Origin: Oscillospiraceae bacterium
GTDB lineage: Bacteria > Bacillota > Clostridia > Oscillospirales > Ruminococcaceae
DNA length: 9,284 nucleotides
NCBI GenBank assembly: GCA_019420135.1
Contig: JAHZHS010000004.1
Location: forward strand, 1,075 to 10,358
Direction: 5' to 3'
Part shown: piece by piece, positions 1 to 5,352 of the stretch
How the letters are laid out: each line of letters starts with the position of its first letter
Numbering within the stretch: position 1 is the stretch's first letter
Notes under the pieces: model-generated
The model's input: the letters and a program-made list of their open reading frames with translations, nothing else
Told to the model about the DNA's origin: nothing
The model's database searches: none
Translations under genes and position numbers: made by a program

Positions 1-105
1 TACGTGGTCACCATCCTGGTGCTCATCGTGGTGTCTCTGCGCCGCAAAAAGGAAAACCAGCCCCCCGCCAGCCTGGGCATTGCCTACTTCCGCGAGGAGC
101 GCTGA
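1..105 (+). CDS. ABC transporter permease, C-terminal end only (nucleoside/BMP-associated type)
   Basis: This is the last 34 codons of a gene that begins before the window, ending in TGA at 103-105. The visible peptide has a final hydrophobic membrane segment (residues about 1-13, rich in V, I and L). A basic cytoplasmic patch (RRKK) follows, then the tail ending PPASLGIAYFREER. I recognise this tail as typical of the permease subunits of Firmicutes ABC importers related to the BmpA/guanosine (Nup) nucleoside transporters, where the last permease gene of the operon often ends in a similar way. That match is from memory of the family, not a search. Such a protein forms half of the membrane channel and moves nucleosides or similar solutes inward using an ATPase partner. 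It is followed by a terminator, so it ends its own operon and is not part of the efflux operon downstream. Confidence 0.65.
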   Translation, partial: YVVTILVLIVVSLRRKKENQPPASLGIAYFREER

Positions 106-146
106 GTCTTTCTTCCGGTTATCACGTTTTTATCTGTGTTCCGATC

Positions 147-168
147 CTGTGCCGGACTTCCGGCACAG
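147..168 (+). repeat. Perfect 9-bp inverted repeat (hairpin) upstream of the terminator
   Basis: CTGTGCCGG (147-155) and CCGGCACAG (160-168) are exact reverse complements around a 4-nt loop ACTT. The hairpin sits 41 nt after the permease stop codon and only 3 nt before the next hairpin. It has no T-run of its own. It probably protects the 3' end of the upstream message or assists the adjacent terminator. Confidence 0.7.
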
Positions 169-171
169 CAG

Positions 172-199
172 ACGGCCCTGCTCCGGCAGGGCCGTTTTT
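172..199 (+). terminator. Intrinsic (Rho-independent) terminator of the upstream operon
   Basis: ACGGCCCTG (172-180) pairs perfectly with CAGGGCCGT (187-195) across the 6-nt loop CTCCGG. The descending arm runs directly into TTTTT (195-199). A GC-rich stem, short loop and T-run make a textbook intrinsic terminator for the gene ending at 105. No A-run lies on the left side, so it should work only in the + direction. It isolates the efflux operon from upstream transcription. Confidence 0.9.
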
Positions 200-226
200 G
201 TATGGGCAGCAGGGGACAGCCTTCGA

Positions 227-254
227 TTGACATTGACCGGCAGTGTGCTATACT
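227..254 (+). promoter_or_regulatory. Sigma-70/SigA-type promoter of the efflux operon
   Basis: The -35 box TTGACA (227-232) is a perfect consensus. A 16-bp spacer follows, then the -10 box TATACT (249-254, one mismatch to TATAAT). A TG dinucleotide at 246-247, one base before the -10, adds an extended -10 element. Transcription would start at about 260-262. The promoter lies between the upstream terminator and the palindromic operator, and it points into the RND gene. It is the only convincing promoter I see in the window. Confidence 0.88.
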
Positions 255-262
255 GAAAAAAG

Positions 263-282
263 CCGACCGACCGGTCGGTCGG
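263..282. promoter_or_regulatory. 20-bp perfect palindrome, probable TetR-family operator
   Basis: CCGACCGACC (263-272) is followed by its exact reverse complement GGTCGGTCGG (273-282). Each half also contains a direct CCGA/CGGT-type repeat. TetR-family dimers bind such palindromes, and GACCGACCGGTCGGTC-type sites are commonly seen next to TetR-controlled efflux genes. The site begins about 9 bp after the -10 box and covers the predicted +1 region, so bound protein would block RNA polymerase. The likely binder is the TetR protein encoded at 4583-5203 in the same operon, giving feedback control. An A-run (256-261) and a T-run (285-291) flank the palindrome, extending the symmetry with only two mismatched pairs. 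It therefore also resembles a hairpin terminator. Confidence 0.85.
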
Positions 283-291
283 AGTTTTTTT

Positions 292-449
292 CAAGAAAAA
301 TTTACCCGGAAAGGAAAGCCCGCGGGGGCAGGGCGCAGGACGGAAATCCGCCGCCCTGTGCCCCCGCTCCGGCGGCGGGAGAACCCCTTGGCCTGCACCG
401 GCAGGTCAACCGCAGAGGGCCTTTCCCACCGGGTCAGAAGAGGGAACCT
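292..449 (+). promoter_or_regulatory. Structured 5' leader of the efflux operon (no gene)
   Basis: This completes the gene-free stretch 106-449. The leader is about 190 nt from the predicted start of transcription to the ATG at 450. It contains a strong hairpin: GCGGGGGCA (322-330) pairs exactly with TGCCCCCGC (359-367). The inner stem GGGCG (331-335) pairs with CGCCC (352-356), leaving a 2-nt bulge at 357-358. A smaller hairpin, CCTGC (392-396) with GCAGG (401-405), has a 4-nt loop. Neither is followed by a T-run, so they are not terminators. I recognise no known riboswitch. No ATG occurs between the predicted transcription start and 450, so there is no obvious leader peptide. Confidence 0.55.
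440..444 (+). promoter_or_regulatory. Ribosome binding site that fixes the RND gene start
   Basis: GAGGG (440-444) lies 5 nt before the ATG at 450. The same reading frame stays open back to a GTG at 243, but that codon lies inside the promoter, upstream of the predicted start of transcription, and has no ribosome binding site. The ATG at 450 also begins a normal RND N-terminus: a short basic stretch and then the first membrane helix. Confidence 0.75.
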
Positions 450-3400
450 ATGGCAAAATACAGTGTGAAAAAGCCCTTCACCGTGCTGGTGGGGGTCATC
501 CTTGTGCTGGTGCTGGGCGTGGTGAGCCTGATGGGCATGAACACCGACCTGCTGCCCAGCATCACCCTGCCCTATCTGGTGGTGGTGACCACCTATCCCG
601 GCGCCAGCCCCGAAAAGGTGGAGGAAGAGCTGACCCGTCCGCTGGAGAGCAGCCTGGGCACAGTCAACGGTGTGGAGAACGTCACCAGCACCAGCGGCGA
701 GAATTACAGCATGGTCATGCTGGAATTTGCCGATGACACCGATATGGACAGCGCCATGGTCAAGACGAGCACGGCGCTGAACCAGCTGACGGACACCCTG
801 CCCGAGACCTCCGGCACCCCCATGCTGCTGGAGATCACCCCCGACATGATGGCCACCGAGTACATTGCGGTGGACAAGGATGGGCTGGACATCTATGACC
901 TGTCGGCCTACGCGGAGGAGACGGTCATTCCCACTCTGGAGCGGCTGGGCGGCGTGGCCAGCGTTTCCTCCACCGGTCTGGTGGAGCAGATGGTGGAAGT
1001 GCGCCTGGACCAGAGCAAGATCGACGAGGTCAACGACAAGCTGCTGGTGCAGGTCAGCGACCGCCTGGCCGAGGCCAAACAGCAGCTGGATGACGCTCGC
1101 CGCCAGCTGGACGAAAGCGAGGACGCCCTGGTCACCGGTCAGGCCGAGCTGGACGACAAGAAAAATGCCCTGGAGGAAGGCAAGCAGCAGCTGGCCGACC
1201 AGCAGGCAGCCACCTCCTCCGAGCTGGCTAAGGCCAGCCAGCAGCTGGACGAGGCGGTGGCCAAGGTCACGGCTCTCACCACCCAGCTGGAGACCGCCCA
1301 GGCCCTGCAGAAGACCCTGCAGGATGAGCTCAACGGCTATCTGGACGGCAGCGAGGCCGAGTACCAGAAGATCAGCGACCTCCTGGCAAAGATGGGCACC
1401 GATGTGGACACCATCCTGAGCAGTGACGAGGCCTTCCAGGCGTTCCTGGCCCAGGTCAATGCCTACCTGGAACAGCTGCAGGGCAGCGTCGCCACCCCGG
1501 CGCCGACGGTGACGCCGGACCTTGGCGGAACCACCGATCCCGGCACCGCCCAGCCCCAGCCTACGGGACCCAGCATCTCCCTGACGGCGGAGGAACTGCG
1601 GTATCTTCTCACCCTGACCAAGGACGGCCTTGCCGATCTGCAGAAGGTCCATGCCCGGGTGGGCGAGCTGCGGGACCAGCTGGCCTCCCTGCCCGACCAG
1701 CTCACCCAGCTGCAGACAGCCAAGGACGCCGCCGAGAGCAACATGCAGAAACTGCGGGACGCCTACACCCAGCTGGAACAGGGCAAGATCACGGCAGCCG
1801 CGGGCTTCGGCAGCGGGGACGCCCAGCTGGTCTACGGCGAAGCGGCCCTGGAGAGTGTGCAGGCCCAGCTGGACAGCGGCAAGGAACAGATCGACTCCGG
1901 CCGGGAACAGCTGGACGAGGCCTACGCCGAGTACGAGGATGCCCGGGAGGAAGCCCTCTCCAAGGCAAACCTGGACCAGCTGCTCAACATGTCCACCCTG
2001 TCCCAGCTCATTGCGGCGCAGAACTTTTCCATGCCCGCAGGCTATATCCAGGACGGGGACGAGCAGTATCTCCTCAAGGTGGGGGACACCTTTGAGAGCA
2101 TCGACGACCTGAAAGGCGCCCTCCTCTGCAACATGGAGGGAGTGGGGGACGTCCGCCTCTCCGACGTGGCCGAGATCACCCTCATTGACAACTCGGGGGA
2201 CAGCTATGCCCGGGTCAACGGCAACCAGGCGGTGCTTTTGTCGGTGTTCAAGAGTTCCACCGCCAGCACCAGCGCCGTCTCCGACGCCTGCAACACCGCC
2301 CTGGCCGAGATGACCGCCGCCGACCCCGACCTCCATCTCACTCCCATCATGGACCAGGGCGACTACATCCGCCTTATCCTCAACAGCGTCATGACCAACC
2401 TCGTCGGCGGTGCCATCCTGGCCATCCTGGTGCTGGCGGTCTTCCTCAAGGACCTGCGCCCCACCCTGGTGGTGGCGGTCAGCATCCCCCTTAGTGTGCT
2501 GTTTGCCATTGTGCTCATGTACTTCACTGGCATCAGCCTCAACATGATCAGCCTGTCCGGCCTGGCACTGGGCATCGGCATGCTGGTGGACAACTCCATC
2601 GTCGTCATTGAAAACATCTACCGCCTGCGCAATGCAGGCGTCCCCGCACCCCGGGCTGCCGTCCAGGGCGCCAGACAGATGGCAGGCGCCATCGTCTCCT
2701 CCACCCTCACCACCGTCTGTGTCTTTCTGCCCCTGCTGTTTGCCCAGGGCCTGACCCGGGAACTGCTCAGCGATATGGCACTGACCATTGCCTACAGCCT
2801 CTTTGCCTCCCTCATCGTGGCTCTGACGGTGGTCCCGGCGGCGGGCAGCACTCTGCTCAGCCGGGTCCATCCCCAGAAGCATCCCTTCTTTGACCGGGTG
2901 CTGGACGGATACGACAAACTGCTGCGCTTCTGCCTGCGGGTCAAGGCAGTGCCGCTGGCCCTGGCCATCGCTCTGCTGGCGGGGTCGGTGTGGCAGGTCA
3001 CCCGCATGGGCCTGGTGGTCATTCCCGAGATCAGCTCGGACCAGATGTCGCTGACCATGTCGGTGCCGGAGGATACCGAGCCGGAGGACGCCTTTGCCAC
3101 CGCCGATCAGGTGATGGAGCGGGTCTCGGCCATTGACGGCATCGAGACGGTGGGCGCCATGTCCAGCTCCTCCATGACCGCCGCCTTTGCGGGCATGTCC
3201 GATATGGGCGGGCAGGACCTGACCAATTTTACCTATTACATTCTTCTCACCAAAGAGGGCAGCCGGGATCAGGCCCGCATCCGGGACGAGATCACCGCCA
3301 ACACCGCCGACCTGCCCTGTGAGGTGGAGGTGACCTCCTCCTCGGCGGCGGACCTGTCGGCCCTCAGCGGCAGCGGCGTCCAGGTCAACATCTACGGCGA

Positions 3401-4589
3401 CGACCTGGATGATCTGCTCACCGCCAGCCAGCAGGTCATGGATACCCTGGGCACCATCGACGGCATCGGGGAGCTCTCCAACGGCCAGGAGGCCGGGGAG
3501 CGGGAGATCCGCGTGGTGGTGGATAAGGACAAGGCCATGCGCCTTGGCCTGACGGTGGCCCAGGTCTACGCCGAGCTGGCCGAGGCCCTCACCAGCGAGA
3601 CGGTCTCCACCGCCCTGACCGTGGGAGAGGACACCGACTCGGTGGAGATCGTGGATACCGACAGCGTGCCCGATCTGGACAACATCTTCAACTATGAGTT
3701 CGAGACCACCACCATGGACGCCGAGGGCAACTCCACCACCGAGACCCACAAGCTCAGCGAGTTCGCCACCCGCAGTGAGGCTGCCGGTATGGCCAGCATC
3801 CAGCGGGAAAACCAGAGCCGGTACATCTCGGTCACCTCGGTGACGCAGGAGGGGTACAATACCTCGCTGCTGGCCCGGCAGGCGGAGGAAAAACTCCAGA
3901 GCATCCAGCTGCCCGCCGGCTGCACCTGGGAACTTTCCGGCGAGAGTACCCAGATCGACGAGATGATCTCCCAGATGTCCCAGATGCTGCTTCTGGCCCT
4001 GATCCTGATTTACCTTGTCATGGTGGCCCAGTTCCAGAGCCTGCTGTCTCCCTTCATTGTGCTGTTCACGGTGCCGCTGGCCTTCACCGGCGGTATGATC
4101 GGCCTGATCCTGTCGGGGGAGGACCTGTCCATCATGTCCCTCATGGGCTTTTTGGTGCTCATGGGCGTGGTGGTCAACAACGGCATCGTCTTTGTGGACT
4201 ACACCAACCAGCTGCGCCAGGGCGGCCTGGAACGCCGGGAAGCCCTGGTGGCTTCGGGCAAGACCCGTATGCGCCCCATCCTCATGACCACCCTGACCAC
4301 CGTCCTTGCCATGGTGACCATGCTGTTCAGTAGCGATCCCGGCAGCGAGCTGGGCCGGGGCATGGCCATCGTCATCATCGGCGGCCTGACCTACGCCACC
4401 CTCATGACGCTGTTCATCGTGCCGGTTATTTACGATCTGCTGTTCCGCCGCCCGCCCCGTGATGTGGACGTGGGGGACGAGGGCATGGACGACCTGCCCG
4501 ACGATGCGGCCCAGTATCTGGCGGCCATGGCAGCCAAGGCCGGCAATGCGCCGGACCAGCCCGCGGAAGGAGGTGCCCCCACATGCTGA
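450..4589 (+). CDS. RND-family efflux permease (AcrB/SwrC-like) with a large coiled-coil insertion
   Basis: A 1379-residue inner-membrane exporter of the HAE1/AcrB type, which normally uses the proton gradient to expel hydrophobic compounds. It has the RND plan of two similar halves. TM1 spans about 9-29, followed by a large outer loop (30-650). TM2-TM6 lie in about 651-798 and TM7 at about 830-850. A second outer loop (about 853-1172) and TM8-TM12 (about 1178-1325) follow. Recognisable motifs are YPGASPEKVEEELTRPLES from 49, GMLVDNSIVVIENIYR in TM4 (D714), GVVVNNGIVFVDY in TM10 (N1243, N1244) and RMRPILMTT in TM11 (R1273, T1280). The usual length is about 1000-1050 residues. The excess is a coiled-coil region at residues 200-507 in the first loop. 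The C-terminal tail (about 1326-1379) is acidic and presumably cytoplasmic. The stop overlaps the TetR start by 7 nt, so the two are co-translated. The family is certain; the substrate is unknown. Confidence 0.95.
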   Translation: MAKYSVKKPFTVLVGVILVLVLGVVSLMGMNTDLLPSITLPYLVVVTTYPGASPEKVEEELTRPLESSLGTVNGVENVTSTSGENYSMVMLEFADDTDMDSAMVKTSTALNQLTDTLPETSGTPMLLEITPDMMATEYIAVDKDGLDIYDLSAYAEETVIPTLERLGGVASVSSTGLVEQMVEVRLDQSKIDEVNDKLLVQVSDRLAEAKQQLDDARRQLDESEDALVTGQAELDDKKNALEEGKQQLADQQAATSSELAKASQQLDEAVAKVTALTTQLETAQALQKTLQDELNGYLDGSEAEYQKISDLLAKMGTDVDTILSSDEAFQAFLAQVNAYLEQLQGSVATPAPTVTPDLGGTTDPGTAQPQPTGPSISLTAEELRYLLTLTKDGLADLQKVHARVGELRDQLASLPDQLTQLQTAKDAAESNMQKLRDAYTQLEQGKITAAAGFGSGDAQLVYGEAALESVQAQLDSGKEQIDSGREQLDEAYAEYEDAREEALSKANLDQLLNMSTLSQLIAAQNFSMPAGYIQDGDEQYLLKVGDTFESIDDLKGALLCNMEGVGDVRLSDVAEITLIDNSGDSYARVNGNQAVLLSVFKSSTASTSAVSDACNTALAEMTAADPDLHLTPIMDQGDYIRLILNSVMTNLVGGAILAILVLAVFLKDLRPTLVVAVSIPLSVLFAIVLMYFTGISLNMISLSGLALGIGMLVDNSIVVIENIYRLRNAGVPAPRAAVQGARQMAGAIVSSTLTTVCVFLPLLFAQGLTRELLSDMALTIAYSLFASLIVALTVVPAAGSTLLSRVHPQKHPFFDRVLDGYDKLLRFCLRVKAVPLALAIALLAGSVWQVTRMGLVVIPEISSDQMSLTMSVPEDTEPEDAFATADQVMERVSAIDGIETVGAMSSSSMTAAFAGMSDMGGQDLTNFTYYILLTKEGSRDQARIRDEITANTADLPCEVEVTSSSAADLSALSGSGVQVNIYGDDLDDLLTASQQVMDTLGTIDGIGELSNGQEAGEREIRVVVDKDKAMRLGLTVAQVYAELAEALTSETVSTALTVGEDTDSVEIVDTDSVPDLDNIFNYEFETTTMDAEGNSTTETHKLSEFATRSEAAGMASIQRENQSRYISVTSVTQEGYNTSLLARQAEEKLQSIQLPAGCTWELSGESTQIDEMISQMSQMLLLALILIYLVMVAQFQSLLSPFIVLFTVPLAFTGGMIGLILSGEDLSIMSLMGFLVLMGVVVNNGIVFVDYTNQLRQGGLERREALVASGKTRMRPILMTTLTTVLAMVTMLFSSDPGSELGRGMAIVIIGGLTYATLMTLFIVPVIYDLLFRRPPRDVDVGDEGMDDLPDDAAQYLAAMAAKAGNAPDQPAEGGAPTC
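1047..1970 (+). other. Coiled-coil hairpin insertion within the RND protein (residues 200-507)
   Basis: The RND fold is interrupted after VEVRLDQSKIDEVNDKLL (182-199) and resumes at LDQLLNMSTLSQLIAAQNFS (508-527), which matches the normal AcrB-type helix leading into NVPAG-like sequence. Between them, residues about 200-305 show regular heptads such as KQQLDDA, RRQLDES, QAELDDK and KQQLADQ. A less regular part follows, then a Pro/Thr/Gly linker at 348-374 (nucleotides 1491-1571). A return helix ends in VQAQLDS, GKEQIDS and GREQLDE repeats. The predicted shape is two long antiparallel helical arms joined at a flexible tip and projecting outward from the membrane. Similar QLxxG heptads occur in Gram-positive YhgE/Pip and MMPL-type membrane proteins. 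Confidence 0.85.
4567..4575 (+). promoter_or_regulatory. Ribosome binding site of the TetR gene
   Basis: AAGGAGGTG is a near-perfect anti-16S match, 7 nt before the ATG at 4583. It lies inside the end of the RND coding sequence, consistent with translational coupling and good expression of the repressor. Confidence 0.85.
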
Positions 4590-5203
4590 AAGAGGAGGAG
4601 CGCCGCCAGCGGGAGACAGCGGTCTATCAGGCCGTGCTGCGCCTCATCGGCAACAGTGCGGACATCACGAAACTGCGGGTGCAGGAGATCGCCGCCGAGG
4701 CGGGCATCGGCAAGGGAACGGTCTACGAATATTTTTCCTCCAAGGAGGAGATCCTGCGCGGGGTCACGGCCTACTGCATGGACAGTGAACTGGCCCGGGT
4801 GGACGACCTCTTTGCCCGCTGCCGGACGCTGGACGATGTGGAGGCGGCTGTGACCGAATATCTGGTGGATCTGTACCGCACCCGGGCCGAAGTCTACCGT
4901 GTGGTGGCGCGGGTTCTGGTGGCAAAGGGGTGCGATACCCCCTGCGTCTGCTCGGGAGAGCTGCGCCGCCGCCTGGAAGGCGCGGTGCGGGGGCTGGTCG
5001 GGCGTCTGCAGGAGGCCGGGGAGATCGACCCGGCGGTGGATGTGCAGTATGCCACCTTTGTGCTGCTTTCGGTGTGGGTGATGTATGTGCTGGCCCTGGG
5101 CACCGACGGGATGGAAGGCTGGGAAAAGGAAAACATCTCGGCCAACGGCCGCCGGATGCTGACCCGGGCCCTGCGTCCGACCGGGAAAAACGGAGAATCC
5201 TGA
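4583..5203 (+). CDS. TetR/AcrR-family transcriptional repressor
   Basis: A 206-residue protein, the usual TetR size. The N-terminal DNA-binding domain covers about residues 8-58. The helix-turn-helix is plain: VQEIAAEAGIGKGTVYEYF (33-51), followed by SSKEEIL. This matches the TetR signature, with glycine in the turn and the TVYxYFxSKEEL end. The remaining helices (about 60-200) form the ligand-binding and dimer part, which is variable and gives no clue to the ligand. A cysteine group C117-x3-C121-x-C123 lies in this part and could in principle sense thiols or metals, which is speculation. The start is fixed by AAGGAGGTG at 4567. As the second gene of the efflux operon, it most likely represses the promoter at 227-254 by binding the palindrome at 263-282, and so controls its own synthesis. 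Confidence 0.93.
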   Translation: MLKEEERRQRETAVYQAVLRLIGNSADITKLRVQEIAAEAGIGKGTVYEYFSSKEEILRGVTAYCMDSELARVDDLFARCRTLDDVEAAVTEYLVDLYRTRAEVYRVVARVLVAKGCDTPCVCSGELRRRLEGAVRGLVGRLQEAGEIDPAVDVQYATFVLLSVWVMYVLALGTDGMEGWEKENISANGRRMLTRALRPTGKNGES

Positions 5204-5352
5204 CCGGAAATGTTCCCAAAAGGGGATGCAAGGGAGAAGGTTTCATCAATTCTCCACCAGATTTTCATTTTTTGGCAGTAAAATACAGACAGGTCGGGCC
5301 ATACCCACAGAGACGGGCCCTTCCCCCAGACCAAGGAGAGGCAGGAAAGAAC
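5204..5352 (+). other. 149-bp gap between the TetR and adaptor genes
   Basis: This is the only sizeable gap inside the operon. It is clearly more AT-rich than its surroundings (about 5241-5290). A TAAAAT hexamer at 5279-5284 could serve as a -10 box, but no -35 box is found at a proper distance. GGAGAA (5233-5238) and TTCTCC (5250-5255) could form a weak 6-bp hairpin without a clean terminator T-run. AAGGAGAG (5333-5340) and AGGAAAG (5343-5349) are candidate ribosome binding sites for the gene at 5353. I see no confident terminator, so read-through from the main promoter is the simplest model. Confidence 0.4.

Noticed and set aside
243..449. Upstream in-frame extension of the RND gene to a GTG at 243
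   Set aside because: The GTG lies within the promoter spacer, before the predicted transcription start, and lacks a ribosome binding site. The extra 69 residues look like translated leader (Arg/Pro/Gly-rich) and do not fit an RND N-terminus.
136..468. Small open frame of 110 codons across the terminator and promoter
   Set aside because: It runs through the terminator, promoter and operator and has no ribosome binding site or recognisable protein features.
1080..1960. Repeated CAGCTGGAC-type words suggesting DNA direct repeats
   Set aside because: They follow from repeated Gln-Leu-Asp codons in the coiled-coil heptads and have no regular DNA spacing beyond the 21-nt heptad period. No CRISPR or tandem repeat array is present.
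291..3749. Very long antisense open frame (over 1100 codons) opposite the RND gene
   Set aside because: Its product is compositionally biased (His, Gly, Gln-rich) and has no recognisable domain. It arises because GC-rich codon choice removes stop codons on the opposite strand. The sense strand has complete RND motifs.
5233..5255. Possible terminator between the TetR and adaptor genes (GGAGAA/TTCTCC)
   Set aside because: The stem is only 6 bp with an 11-nt loop, and the following T-rich stretch is interrupted and starts several bases later. It is too weak to call.
4930..5352. Upstream extension of the adaptor reading frame into the TetR gene
   Set aside because: The sequence overlaps the well-supported TetR coding region in another frame and encodes Arg/Gly-rich junk. 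The ATG at 5353 gives a plausible cytoplasmic tail and membrane anchor.
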